This document shows, in pieces, positions 8,160 through 16,948 of a DNA stretch of 64,000 nt. Within the stretch, counting starts at the first letter, position 1; each line of letters starts with the position of its first letter. The stretch comes from Thermasporomyces sp040195635 (GTDB lineage: Bacteria > Actinomycetota > Actinomycetes > Propionibacteriales > Actinopolymorphaceae), in contig NZ_JBEFTX010000001.1 of the NCBI RefSeq assembly GCF_040195635.1, positions 310,001 to 374,000 on the forward strand. The letters are read 5' to 3'. The notes under the pieces are model-generated. The model had not been told where the DNA came from and searched no databases. It saw nothing but the letters and a program-made list of their open reading frames with translations. A program made the position numbers and the translations under genes.

Positions 8160-9290
8160 ATGAAGATCACCGAGGTACGCGTCGCTGGGCTTCGTGGCGC
8201 CACTCCCGAAGGCGGCTGGAGCCACGAGCTGCGACCTGACGATGTGGTCCACACCCTGCTCGCGGTCCATACCGACGAAGGACTGGTCGGAGTCGGCAGC
8301 GTCTTCACCTCAGAGTCGCTGGTACGCGCGGCGCTCGAGGTGCTCGAACCGCTCTACCGCGGCGAGAACGCCCTGGAGCCCGAGCGGGTCAGCGAGAAAC
8401 TGCACCAGCACTCGTTCTGGATGGGCCGCGGCGGCACGCTGACCCACGCGATCAGCGGCATCGACGTCGCGTTGTGGGACATCCTCGGTCAGGCGTGCGG
8501 GCAGCCGGTCGGCCGGCTGCTGGGTGGCCGCTTCCGCGATCGGGTGATGCCGTACGCCTCCCTGCTCATGACCGAACCCGGTCCGCTCACCGAAACACTG
8601 GACCAACTCACGGCACAGGGGTTCCGGGCGTTCAAGATCGGGTGGGGCCCGTTCGGTCGGGTCGGGGCCCGCACGGACGAGGCGATCGTGTCAGCCGCCC
8701 GCGCCGCCGTGGGTGACGACGCGATCCTCGCCGTCGACGCCGGCGGGTCGGACGCTTTCTGGGACGGCGACTACGCGTGGGCGCTTCGGACGTCGCGCAT
8801 GCTCGCCGATCACGGGGTGGCGTGGTTCGAGGAAGCGCTACGACCCGATGCGCTCGACGATTTCGTGGCCCTGCGGCGGTCGTCCTCCGTGCCGATCTCG
8901 GGCGGCGAGGTCCTCACCCGGCGGCAGGCGTTCGCGCCGTTTCTCTCGGCTGGGGCGTTCGACATCGTCCAGCCCGACACCACGAAATGCGGAGGTCTGA
9001 GTGAGGCCCGGCGGATCGGCTGGTCGGCGCAGGAGCACGGCGTGCGGCTGATCCCCCACGGGTGGAACACCGCCGTCGGCCTGGCGGCGGACCTCCAGCT
9101 GGCGTCGGCGCTTCCGGACACGTATCTGGTGGAGTACCGGACCGGCTCACCGTACATCGACGACATCGTGACCGGACGGTGGACTCTCGACGGCGCCGGC
9201 ATGCTGACGATCCCGGACGCACCGGGGCTCGGCCTCGCACTCGACCCCGACCGGCTCGCGCGCTACGCCGGTGGTGCCCGGATTCTCTAG
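8160..9290 (+). CDS. Mandelate racemase/muconate lactonizing (enolase superfamily) enzyme
   Basis: The full-length 376-residue enzyme has an N-terminal capping domain and a C-terminal barrel. Expected catalytic landmarks are in order: FKIGWG (lysine near residue 159), VDAGGSDAFWDG (first metal ligand near 195), WFEEAL (second ligand near 223), GGEVL (third near 250), QPDTTKCGG, and IPHGWNTAVG (histidine near 300). The final histidine in a PHGWN context resembles sugar-acid dehydratases such as galactonate or gluconate dehydratases more than racemases. The substrate cannot be assigned without a carbohydrate operon around it. It follows the YvlD-type gene by 18 bp and converges with the methyltransferase gene downstream. 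Confidence 0.85.
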   Translation: MKITEVRVAGLRGATPEGGWSHELRPDDVVHTLLAVHTDEGLVGVGSVFTSESLVRAALEVLEPLYRGENALEPERVSEKLHQHSFWMGRGGTLTHAISGIDVALWDILGQACGQPVGRLLGGRFRDRVMPYASLLMTEPGPLTETLDQLTAQGFRAFKIGWGPFGRVGARTDEAIVSAARAAVGDDAILAVDAGGSDAFWDGDYAWALRTSRMLADHGVAWFEEALRPDALDDFVALRRSSSVPISGGEVLTRRQAFAPFLSAGAFDIVQPDTTKCGGLSEARRIGWSAQEHGVRLIPHGWNTAVGLAADLQLASALPDTYLVEYRTGSPYIDDIVTGRWTLDGAGMLTIPDAPGLGLALDPDRLARYAGGARIL

Positions 9291-9326
9291 CGGGACATCC
9301 TCAGGCCCTGTCTCTCCCATCACGCC

Positions 9327-10142
9327 TCACTCGCGACGCCCCGCATCCCCGGCTGGCCGGGGACGACCCCAGGCCAGGGTGGCGACGATCGTCAGCTCGA
9401 GGGTGTCGTCGTGCGCCCAGGGCCGGACCACCTGCTCGACGGCGAGATCGAAGTCCCTTGCCTCCTGCTCCGACATGTGTTCCCGGGCGAGGGACGACGT
9501 CGAGTGGAACTGCTCCACGTAGTCGCTGACCGACTGGCGGAACGGCGTCGGGGAACTCTCGGCGCTGCCGCTCAGCTCGAGGAGGCCCCGCTGCTGAAGG
9601 GCCCCGACGACGGAGAACCGGGGATCGTAGTCGGGGTAACGTGAATGGCGCTTGATGACCGTGACCAGATCGTCCTGCCAGGGGACCTCACGAGGGCCGT
9701 GCTCGACGATGGCGAGGTACGCGTGCGGAGTCATCGCTCGGGCCAATCGGTTCAACGTCAGTCTCCACCGCATCCAGTGCAGGCTCGCCCCGGCAGTCAC
9801 GAGTGCGTACGGCCCGCCCAGTTCCGCCGTCTCCACCGCACCGACTATCCAGCGCAGGTTGGGTCGCTCCCCTCCTGGGCGACGGCGGCCCGCCTCGATC
9901 ATCGCGGCCGAGACGTCGACGGCGTCGACCTGGCCCACTCTTGATGCGAGTGGACGGGCGATGGCTCCGTCTCCCGCGCCGATGTCGAGCACCGCGCGCG
10001 GTTCCTCGGTGATCAGCTCCTCCAGGATGTCGAAGACCTCCGGTGGGTACGGCGCGCGGTGTGCGTAGGCATCCGCGACCCCAGGATTCGCGAAGACCTC
10101 GCCGAGTTCCGGGCGCGTGTGTTTCGCAGGCTCGACCATCAT
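9327..10142 (-). CDS. Class I SAM-dependent methyltransferase
   Basis: A protein of about 271 residues with SAM-binding motif I AVLDIGAGDGAIARPLA, an acidic motif II VDAVDVSAAMI, and VTAGASLHWMRW, where many family members have a post-I catalytic segment. The N-terminal FANPGVADAYAHRAPYP fits the UbiE/Tam-like methyltransferase_11 or _25 groups. The substrate is unknown. ATG 10142 is chosen because GGGCGAG lies 7 nt before it; ATG 10157 is also possible. Its promoter region is shared with the divergent SOS-box gene, so LexA binding could also influence this gene; that is inference. Confidence 0.8.
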   Translation of the reverse strand: MMVEPAKHTRPELGEVFANPGVADAYAHRAPYPPEVFDILEELITEEPRAVLDIGAGDGAIARPLASRVGQVDAVDVSAAMIEAGRRRPGGERPNLRWIVGAVETAELGGPYALVTAGASLHWMRWRLTLNRLARAMTPHAYLAIVEHGPREVPWQDDLVTVIKRHSRYPDYDPRFSVVGALQQRGLLELSGSAESSPTPFRQSVSDYVEQFHSTSSLAREHMSEQEARDFDLAVEQVVRPWAHDDTLELTIVATLAWGRPRPAGDAGRRE

Positions 10143-10215
10143 CGGATTCTCGCCCATTCCGGATCGACGGCACCAGCCATCTCGGACCGTCCCGCGCGCG
10201 ACGCACCGCAGGCGC

Positions 10216-10237
10216 TATCATTCGAACGTCAGTTCGA
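10216..10237 (+). promoter_or_regulatory. Perfect LexA/SOS box with adjoining -10 element
   Basis: TCGAACGTCAGTTCGA at 10222-10237 is an exact 6-4-6 inverted repeat and an exact match to the actinobacterial LexA box TCGAAC-N4-GTTCGA. TATCAT at 10216-10221 fits an actinobacterial -10 (TANNNT) and would put the transcription start at about 10228, inside the box, which is a classical repressor position. No good -35 is visible. The box lies 38 bp before the ATG of the small protein at 10275 and 80 bp before the divergent methyltransferase start. Confidence 0.85.
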
Positions 10238-10274
10238 TCTGCCCTGCCCAGGTCATGATCGAGAGGGACAGCAC

Positions 10275-10625
10275 ATGATCAACCGGTTCGCCGTACGCAA
10301 GACAACCAAGGGTTACGGCGTCTGGGACGCCGCGGTCAATGGTTGGCACAGCCGACAGGACCTCGGCCAGCCCGAGGCGACCGAGCTGGCGGCGACCATG
10401 AACTCCGGCCAGTCCCCGCAGGAGGCCGGTGCCACCGTCTCGCGGAAGGTCAACCCGGCCAGGCCGGTCCTGGTCCTCGTCGACGGCCGCTGGTGGCCGG
10501 CCCGGCTCGACTGGTGGGTACGAGAGTCCGACGGCTGGTACGGCCGGGCGAGCCTCGATGCCACCGGCGCGACCAACTGGTACCCGGCCGCCTCCCTGCG
10601 TCCGGGCGAGGCGTCGTCGGCGTGA
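10275..10625 (+). CDS. Small tryptophan-rich protein of unknown function, predicted SOS-regulated
   Basis: A 116-residue soluble protein starting at ATG 10275 with GAGAGG 8 nt upstream. No membrane segment or signal peptide is seen. The N-terminal part (RFAVRKTTKGYGVWDAAVNGW) looks like a small beta-rich domain. The C-terminal half repeats aromatic clusters: DGRWWPARLDWWVRESDGWYGR, then NWYPAASLRP. This pattern suggests a Tudor- or SH3-like barrel, which is speculative. I do not recognise the protein. The exact LexA box overlapping its predicted promoter implies induction by DNA damage. Its TGA abuts the stop of the convergent glycoside hydrolase gene. Confidence 0.75.
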   Translation: MINRFAVRKTTKGYGVWDAAVNGWHSRQDLGQPEATELAATMNSGQSPQEAGATVSRKVNPARPVLVLVDGRWWPARLDWWVRESDGWYGRASLDATGATNWYPAASLRPGEASSA

Positions 10626-12632
10626 TCAGAGGAAGAGCTTCGGCAGGTACTCCGGCTCGCGGGCGTAGGCCTCCCGCTGGCCGAGCGCGACCGGATACAT
10701 CGCCGCGTGGCTCTCCCGGGCCGCGGCCACGAGGGGTTCGTACTCCCGGTGGCAGATGTCGACGAGGCCGATGTTGTAGTTCTCGCCGTCGAAACGGCCG
10801 ATCGCCGACTGGTCGTAGAGCGTGAAGTAGTGCGCGCCCACGCACCACGGCTGTGCCGCCGCGTCCTCCAGATAGACCCGGAACGCCTGCCCCCGGGCAG
10901 CCTGGTCGGGGACATGGCCGATCCCACTGGCCGGCAGTCCTGCGTCCAGGGCACCGAAGTGCCACTCGCCGATGAGGATGGGGCGCCCGAGGGCGTCGCT
11001 CACCTTGGCGAGGTCGGCCGCCGGCACCCGCTCGCGGTAGCAGTTCATGCTGAAGACGTCGAACGACGCCATGCCCGCGAGCGCCCAGGCCGGCGGCACC
11101 GTGTAGTAACGGGCGCCGAGGTTCAGATGGTGCGGGTCGACCGCCCGGCAGGCCCGGCTCAACGTGTCGAACAGCTTCGCCACCATGACCGCGCTGAAGT
11201 CGGCGAGGTCCTGCTCCGCCTCGGTGGTCAGCGCACCCGACCAGGGACGCTCGCCGATCGCTGTCAAGCTCGCCTTGCCTCCCCAACGCGCGGACAGTCC
11301 GGCGTCGTCGCCGTAGCGGTCGGCGAGCCAACCGACGAGCTCCCGTCGGGTCGCCGAGTTGCCGGGGCTTCGTACCATCCCGGCGGCCGGCGTCTCGGTC
11401 GCGAAGCCCCAGGTCGGCTCGTTCATGAGGAAGTAGCCGATCAGCGCCGGATCCTCCGCGGTGTCGCGCAGCTGCTCGGCAAAGGTCTCCGCGTCGGTCG
11501 CGAACCCCGGATGGAAGACGTCGGGGAAGTCGCGGTAGACGGTCGGCGTCCGTCGCCACCTCGGCTGGAGGGGTCGTACGTACGGGAAGCCGGCGGCCCG
11601 CGCGATCTCCCAGTCGGACCAGTTCGCCACCGTGTTGAACCCGGCCCGCCGCAGGGTCGCGAGTGCGAGCTCGGACCATGCCGACCACCAGCCACCCATC
11701 CCGAACGCGCGGATCAGGTTCGTCCCCAGATAGTTGACGACCAGGGAGCCGTTCCGGCCCGTACGAATCGCATCCGCATAAGGGCCGGCGCGGTGCGGCG
11801 TCCACTCGAGTGCCGCCTCGAGGCCGGTACACGTACTGTCAACGACGCCTTGCACGCAGTTGGGCCCACTGGACCAGAACAGGTGCCCGGCGGGGTCGAC
11901 CAGCCACCACCGCCGCCCGTCGTGCTCGGCCCGGAAGTAGCCGGTAGCCGCGCGGCGGCCCGCCGCCCACCCGCCCCACGAGGAGTAGCCCGCAGGCCAG
12001 CGCGCATCCCCCGCGGCGGCCAGCTGCCGGCGGAGCCGACCGCTCGCCTCGGCGACACTGCGGGTCTTCGACGGCCAGTCGTGCAGAGTGCTCTGACCGA
12101 GTTCGTCGAGCAGCGGGCCGCGAGGCAGCAACGGCTTGTCGAGCAGAGGCGGCGCGTCCGGCGCCATGCACAGCGGCGACATCGACCAGCGCACCGGGTC
12201 GGGCCCCTTACGGTGCACGGTCAGCTCGATCCGGTCGACCCGGGCGACGTCAACGGCGTCGCCCCAGCACAAGGGCTTGAGCCAGGCGCCTTCGCGGCCG
12301 AGGAGCCACTGTTTCTGGTCGGCAGCGGAAAGCGGGATCCGCATCCGGGCGCCGCACTGGTTGAGCAGGCCGAAGCTCACGACGAAGATCGGCCCGTGCC
12401 CGCCCTCGCGCAGGGTCAGCTGGAAGACGGCGAGATGGACTCCGTCCAGCAGCAGGTCGGCCGTGAGGTACGCCGACGCGTCAAGCGACCCTGGCTCGAC
12501 GCGATACCTGAGCCCGTCGCCGACCTCGACAGCGACGTATGCCGTCGCCTTCGGCAGCGTCTCGACCGGCCCTTCGTCGCGCAGTCCCCCGAGGAACTCG
12601 CCGACCACCAATGCGGATGCAGCGGATGACAT
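10626..12632 (-). CDS. Agarase-like (clan GH-A, GH50-like) glycoside hydrolase, cytoplasmic
   Basis: This 668-residue protein from ATG 12632 has a beta-rich N-terminal third and a C-terminal (beta/alpha)8 barrel. Two carboxylates fit retaining clan GH-A enzymes: LMNEPTWG (acid/base Glu near residue 402) and LIGEWHFGALD (nucleophile near 554). The second motif, with an HFGALD continuation, is typical of GH50 beta-agarases and relatives, as is the opening segment WWLVDPAGHLFWSSGPN. No signal peptide is present, so the substrate is probably an imported oligosaccharide or glycoside. Agarose as substrate is doubtful. There is no adjacent sugar transporter, and its partner genes are not identifiable here. 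Confidence 0.75.
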   Translation of the reverse strand: MSSAASALVVGEFLGGLRDEGPVETLPKATAYVAVEVGDGLRYRVEPGSLDASAYLTADLLLDGVHLAVFQLTLREGGHGPIFVVSFGLLNQCGARMRIPLSAADQKQWLLGREGAWLKPLCWGDAVDVARVDRIELTVHRKGPDPVRWSMSPLCMAPDAPPLLDKPLLPRGPLLDELGQSTLHDWPSKTRSVAEASGRLRRQLAAAGDARWPAGYSSWGGWAAGRRAATGYFRAEHDGRRWWLVDPAGHLFWSSGPNCVQGVVDSTCTGLEAALEWTPHRAGPYADAIRTGRNGSLVVNYLGTNLIRAFGMGGWWSAWSELALATLRRAGFNTVANWSDWEIARAAGFPYVRPLQPRWRRTPTVYRDFPDVFHPGFATDAETFAEQLRDTAEDPALIGYFLMNEPTWGFATETPAAGMVRSPGNSATRRELVGWLADRYGDDAGLSARWGGKASLTAIGERPWSGALTTEAEQDLADFSAVMVAKLFDTLSRACRAVDPHHLNLGARYYTVPPAWALAGMASFDVFSMNCYRERVPAADLAKVSDALGRPILIGEWHFGALDAGLPASGIGHVPDQAARGQAFRVYLEDAAAQPWCVGAHYFTLYDQSAIGRFDGENYNIGLVDICHREYEPLVAAARESHAAMYPVALGQREAYAREPEYLPKLFL

Positions 12633-12920
12633 GCCTGCTCGCCCCACGACCCGGACCGACCCGCCCCTAGCCGAGGGCCGGGACGACCGTGTCGTCGTAC
12701 CAGCCCTCGCTCGCGGCGAACGCCTTCAGCGGGCTGCATCGGCTCGTGCCACCTCCGCAGGTGTGGAGCGCCGCCGGACCCGCAACGCCAGGAAAGCTCA
12801 TCTCGACCCACCGTTCGTCTGCGAATGCGAGGGCGGCACCGCAGGAACGCACGCGACCTACCGCGGGGCGGCACCGTGTCGACGCTGACGCGTCAATGCT
12901 CGCCCAACGACCCTGATCTC

Positions 12921-13724
12921 TCAACAAGATCGTGCGGCCGTAGCCGGCACCCACGCGTTCCACATCGCGGTCGCCACACCTGGTGCGGCGACCGCGATGC
13001 CACCGGTGGCCGGAAACAACGTGGCACCGCCGTCCTCCGCGCGGACGACGGCACCGGCCCGCGCCGCGATGAAGACTGCGGCGAGGACGTCGATCGGGTG
13101 AAACTCACCGATCACCCCAGCCGCCGCCCGCCCCGCCGCGACACTCACCAGGGAGAGGGCCGAGGAGCCCATGATGCGGGTCGTGCAGTGCTGCGCGGAC
13201 AGCCGCTCGAGCATGACGTCCATGCCGGGCCACGGGCGGTAGGACGCCCACTCCGTGACCACGACCTCGCCTGCCAGGCTCGACACGTCCCGGCAGCGGA
13301 GGGGAACACCGTTGCAGGTGGCGGGTCCGCCCCGGGTCGCGCTGAAGACCTCGTTCCGGAACGGATCCGCGACGACACCAACGACCGGTCCGGCACCGTC
13401 GGCCAACGCGAGACTGAACGAACACCACGGCAGGCCACTGGCGTAGTTGGTGGTGCCGTCCACCGGGTCGACGTACCACGTCGGGCCTCCGCCGTCCGCG
13501 GGCTCGCCGCCGTACTCCTCGCCGACGACGGCATGGTCGGGGAACCGGGCCTCGATCACCGCCCGGACATGGCGTTCGATCTCGCGGTCGGTTTCCGTCA
13601 CGAGGTCGGCGTCGTGCGCCTTCGTCGTCACCGCGGTCGGGCGGCCGCGGACGATCCGCTGGCTGGCCCATTCGGCGAGTTCGAGTGCCGTCGCACTCTC
13701 CTTGTCGTACGAGCGTGCACTCAT
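12921..13724 (-). CDS. Inositol monophosphatase family phosphatase
   Basis: A 267-residue protein from ATG 13724 (MSARSYDKES). It has the metal-dependent phosphatase signatures of the IMPase/FBPase superfamily: VTETDREIE, VGEEYGG, WYVDPVDGTTNYASGLP and the C-terminal PIDVLAAVFIAARAGAVV, which replaces the usual WDxAA motif. The VDPVDGTTN loop has both metal-binding aspartates. Likely substrates are inositol phosphate, histidinol phosphate or a related sugar phosphate; specificity cannot be predicted. It is encoded alone, 288 bp from the glycoside hydrolase start. The intervening stretch has no gene I would defend. Confidence 0.85.
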   Translation of the reverse strand: MSARSYDKESATALELAEWASQRIVRGRPTAVTTKAHDADLVTETDREIERHVRAVIEARFPDHAVVGEEYGGEPADGGGPTWYVDPVDGTTNYASGLPWCSFSLALADGAGPVVGVVADPFRNEVFSATRGGPATCNGVPLRCRDVSSLAGEVVVTEWASYRPWPGMDVMLERLSAQHCTTRIMGSSALSLVSVAAGRAAAGVIGEFHPIDVLAAVFIAARAGAVVRAEDGGATLFPATGGIAVAAPGVATAMWNAWVPATAARSC

Positions 13725-13849
13725 GGCTGTCCGTCTCCTACCGCTCGCTCGTGCCTGCCATGGGAGGTGCTGGTTGCGATGAGGCGATGATCGCATCGCC
13801 GTCGGCCCCCGTCATGCGAATCCTCCCAGCGGTCTGCCGACCGTCGTCT

Positions 13850-14074
13850 TCACGGTCCAGTTCCGCCCGTGCGCCGGTCCGCCAGTGTCCAGCCCGCCCA
13901 GATGAAGCCGTCGTCGCGGGCGATCGTCACGGTGGAGACGAGCCGCGTGCCCTGGCGCACAACGAGCACCGCTTCGCGCTCGATGGACCGGGCGAACTGC
14001 TCGGAGGTGTACTCGCCGGCCTCCCACTGGCGAAAACCGGCCGCGAGCAGCCAGCGCTCGGCCTCAGCTCGCAT
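13850..14074 (-). pseudogene. Truncated GNAT acetyltransferase remnant
   Basis: This 74-residue frame starts ERWLLAAGFRQWEAGEYTSEQ and continues FARSIEREAVLVVRQGTRLVSTVTI. That is the N-terminal half of a GNAT-fold acetyltransferase: helix 1, then the first beta strands. It stops after FIWAGWTLADRR, before the acetyl-CoA-binding motif A (Q/RxxGxG/A), which is not found in the other frames between here and 13725. The 386-bp interval between uvrB and the IMPase gene therefore appears to hold a decayed gene. An intact shorter protein is less likely because the cofactor site would be absent. Confidence 0.6.
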
Positions 14075-14110
14075 CGGGGCCGAGAGCTACCGCTGTCGTC
14101 GCGCGTCATC

Positions 14111-16219
14111 TCACTTCAGGCCGGCCTCGTGCATTCCCCTCAACTCGCGCTTCAGCTCGCTGATCTCGTCGCGGAGCCGGGCCGCGATCTCGAACTGCAG
14201 CTGCTCGGCCGCGACCCGCATCTGGTCGTTGAGCTGCTGGATGAGGTCGGCGAGATCCGCTGCCGGCATCGCGGCGAGGTCGCGGGCGTGGCGCCCCGCC
14301 TCCCCCGTGCTGGCCAGCTCAGGCACCGGCGCCTTGCCGCGGGTCTGCTGCCGGCCGCCACCGCCCAGGAGTTTCTGGGTGTCGGCGTCCTCGCGCGCCA
14401 GCATGTCGGTGATGTCGGCGATCCGCTTGCGCAGCGGGGTCGGATCGACGCCGTTGGCCTTGTTGTAGGCAACCTGCTTCGCCCGCCTCCGGTTGGTCTC
14501 CTCGATGGCGCTCTGCATCGACGGGGTGATCGAGTCGGCGTACATGATCACCTGGCCGGAGACGTTGCGTGCTGCCCGGCCGATGGTCTGGATCAGGCTC
14601 GTGCCCGAACGCAGGAAGCCCTCCTTGTCGGCATCGAGGATCGCGACCAGGGACACCTCCGGCAGGTCGAGACCCTCGCGGAGGAGGTTGATGCCTACCA
14701 GGACGTCGTACTCCCCCATCCGGAGCTCGCGCAGCAGCTCCACCCGGCGCAGGGTGTCGACCTCGCTGTGCAGGTAACGCACCCGGATGCCCTGCTCCAG
14801 GAGGTAGTCGGTGAGGTCCTCGGCCATCTTCTTGGTGAGCGTGGTGACCAGGACCCGCTCGGACTTCGCCTCGCGGAGCCGGATCTCGTGGATGAGGTCG
14901 TCGATCTGTCCCTTGGTGTTCTTGATGATGACCTCCGGGTCGACGAGACCCGTGGGGCGGATGATCTGTTCGGCAACACCGTCGGCCTTCGCCATCTCGT
15001 ACGACCCCGGCGTGGCGGAGAGGTAGACCGTCTGCCCGATGCGTTCGAGGAACTCCTCCCAGCGCAGCGGGCGGTTGTCCATCGCCGAGGGCAGCCGGAA
15101 GCCGTGCTCGACCAGCGTGCGCTTGCGGGACATGTCGCCTTCGTACATGCTCCCGATCTGCGGCACTGTCACGTGCGACTCGTCGATGACGAGAACGAAG
15201 TCCTCGGGGAAGTAGTCGAGCAGGCAGTGCGGTGCCGATCCGGCGGCCCGGCCGTCGATGTGCCGCGAGTAGTTCTCGATGCCGGAACAGGTTCCGATCT
15301 GCTGCATCATCTCGATGTCGTAGGTCGTACGCATCCGCAGCCGCTGTGCCTCGAGCAGCTTGCCCTGCCGCTCCAGCTCCTGCAGCCGCTCGCCCAGCTC
15401 CACCTCGATGTCGCGGATCGCGCGGGCCATCCGCTCCGCACCTGCAACGTAGTGGGACGCCGGCATGATCATGGTTTCCTGGTCCTCGGAGAGGATCTCG
15501 CCCGTCACCGGGTGCAGCGTCGACAGTCGCTCGACCTCGTCACCGAAGAACTCGACCCGGACGGCCATCTCTTCGTACTTCGGGAAGATCTCGAGGGTGT
15601 CGCCTCGGACGCGGAAGGTGCCGCGCGCTCCGGAAGCGTCGTTGCGGGAGTACTGCATCTCGACCAGCCGGCGCAGGAGCTTGTCGCGCTCGACCTCGTG
15701 GCCGACCTTCAGGGTGGTCATCTGGCCGAGGTACTCATCCGCCGAACCGAGGCCGTAGATGCACGACACCGAGGCGACGACGATCGTGTCACGCCGGGTC
15801 AGCAGGGAGTTGGTGGCGGAGTGCCGCAGCCGCTCGACCTCATCGTTGATCGAGGAGTCCTTCTCGATGTAGGTGTCGGACTGCGGGACGTAGGCCTCCG
15901 GCTGGTAGTAGTCGTAGTAGGAGACGAAGTATTCGACCGCGTTGTCGGGAAAGAAGTGCTTCAGCTCGTTGGTGAACTGCGCGGCCAGCGTCTTGTTGGG
16001 TTCCATCACGAGGACCGGGCGCTGGAGCTGCTCCACCACCCAGGCGATGGTCGCGGTCTTGCCCGTGCCGGTCGCGCCCAGCAGCACGACGTCCCGCTCA
16101 CCGGCCTCGATCCGGCGGGCGATGTCCTCGATCGCCTGGGGCTGGTCGCCGGAGGGCGCGAAGTCGGAGACGACCTTGAAGGGGGCGACGTTGCGCCTGA
16201 TGTCGTTGAGCGGACGCAT
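14111..16219 (-). CDS. uvrB: UvrABC excinuclease subunit B
   Basis: The complete 702-residue UvrB is the damage-verification helicase subunit of nucleotide excision repair. Visible landmarks are Walker A GATGTGKT at about 48-55, the beta-hairpin YYDYYQPEAYVP near 101-112 that locks onto the lesion strand, VIDESHVTVPQIG, YLSATPGSYE, GINLLREGLDLPEV, QTIGRAARN and a C-terminal UVR motif (LNDQMRVAAEQLQFEIAARLRDEI) that binds UvrC. The start MRPLNDIRR is 63 bp downstream of the coaE stop on the same strand, so the two may be cotranscribed. No LexA box is visible upstream, although an SOS box occurs elsewhere in this window. Confidence 0.97.
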   Translation of the reverse strand: MRPLNDIRRNVAPFKVVSDFAPSGDQPQAIEDIARRIEAGERDVVLLGATGTGKTATIAWVVEQLQRPVLVMEPNKTLAAQFTNELKHFFPDNAVEYFVSYYDYYQPEAYVPQSDTYIEKDSSINDEVERLRHSATNSLLTRRDTIVVASVSCIYGLGSADEYLGQMTTLKVGHEVERDKLLRRLVEMQYSRNDASGARGTFRVRGDTLEIFPKYEEMAVRVEFFGDEVERLSTLHPVTGEILSEDQETMIMPASHYVAGAERMARAIRDIEVELGERLQELERQGKLLEAQRLRMRTTYDIEMMQQIGTCSGIENYSRHIDGRAAGSAPHCLLDYFPEDFVLVIDESHVTVPQIGSMYEGDMSRKRTLVEHGFRLPSAMDNRPLRWEEFLERIGQTVYLSATPGSYEMAKADGVAEQIIRPTGLVDPEVIIKNTKGQIDDLIHEIRLREAKSERVLVTTLTKKMAEDLTDYLLEQGIRVRYLHSEVDTLRRVELLRELRMGEYDVLVGINLLREGLDLPEVSLVAILDADKEGFLRSGTSLIQTIGRAARNVSGQVIMYADSITPSMQSAIEETNRRRAKQVAYNKANGVDPTPLRKRIADITDMLAREDADTQKLLGGGGRQQTRGKAPVPELASTGEAGRHARDLAAMPAADLADLIQQLNDQMRVAAEQLQFEIAARLRDEISELKRELRGMHEAGLK

Positions 16220-16282
16220 GAAGCCACCGTAGCCCGCCCCTCCGACAACGCGCCCCGCACCGGCTGGGAAGGCCCGCCACGG

Positions 16283-16906
16283 TCAGGCTGAAGCGGCGCG
16301 CTTCTCCAGCTCCGCCCACACGCTGTCGGCCTTCGTACGGAGATCATCCAGGTCGCCGGCGTTGTCGATCACGATGTCGGCGGCGGCGAGGCGTTCGTCC
16401 CGGCCGGCCTGGGCGGCGATCCGGGACCGGGCGTCCCCGGCGGTCATCCCGCGGGTCCGGCGAAGGCGTTCGACCTGGACGTCCTCGGGCACGTCGACCA
16501 CGACCACCACGTCGAAGCGGTCGGCCTGCCCGGTCTCCACCAGGAGCGGGATGACGTGGACGACGACGGTCCCGCGGTCCGCGGCCGCCTCGATGTCGGC
16601 CGCCCGGGCCCGCACCCGTGGGTGCACGATCGCTTCCAGGCGCCTACGTGCCTCGGCGTCGGCGAACACGATCTCGCCAAGAGCCGCGCGATCAAGAGAG
16701 CCGTCCGGACGGACGACCCTGCCGCCGAACTCCTGAACGACGCTCGCCAGCCCATCCGTGCCCACCTCGACGACCTCGCGGGCCAACCGATCCGCGTCGA
16801 CGACGAGGGCACCACGCCCCGCCCACACCCGGGCGACTTCACTCTTGCCCGACCCGATCCCACCGGTCAGCCCCACCCGCAGCACGCCGCGGAGACTACC
16901 GGACAT
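16283..16906 (-). CDS. coaE: Dephospho-CoA kinase
   Basis: A 207-residue protein with P-loop GLTGGIGSGKSEVARV near the N-terminus, VVDADRLAREVV, HPRVRARA and IPLLVETGQADRFD, the standard CoaE motif set. It phosphorylates the 3'-hydroxyl of dephospho-CoA in the last step of CoA synthesis. The start is given at 16906 (MSGSLRGV); a GTG seven codons later, immediately before LRVGLTGG, is an equally plausible start. The gene precedes uvrB, a common actinobacterial order (rpsA-coaE-uvrB), although here two other genes lie between rpsA and coaE. Confidence 0.95.
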   Translation of the reverse strand: MSGSLRGVLRVGLTGGIGSGKSEVARVWAGRGALVVDADRLAREVVEVGTDGLASVVQEFGGRVVRPDGSLDRAALGEIVFADAEARRRLEAIVHPRVRARAADIEAAADRGTVVVHVIPLLVETGQADRFDVVVVVDVPEDVQVERLRRTRGMTAGDARSRIAAQAGRDERLAAADIVIDNAGDLDDLRTKADSVWAELEKRAASA

Positions 16907-16948
16907 CCGTGATCAGGACAGGTCGACCTGGCCGAGCTCGGCTGGGGC

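Noticed and set aside
12667..12963. A 98-codon minus-strand frame between the glycoside hydrolase and IMPase genes
   Set aside because: It overlaps the end of the IMPase gene and its first half is not protein-like. The last third (ADERWVEMSFPGV..SEGWYDDTVVPALG) could be a gene remnant, but no family is recognisable and no ribosome-binding site supports a start.
16220..16282. LexA box expected upstream of uvrB
   Set aside because: No TCGAAC-N4-GTTCGA or close variant occurs in the 63 bp before uvrB, so SOS control cannot be claimed there.
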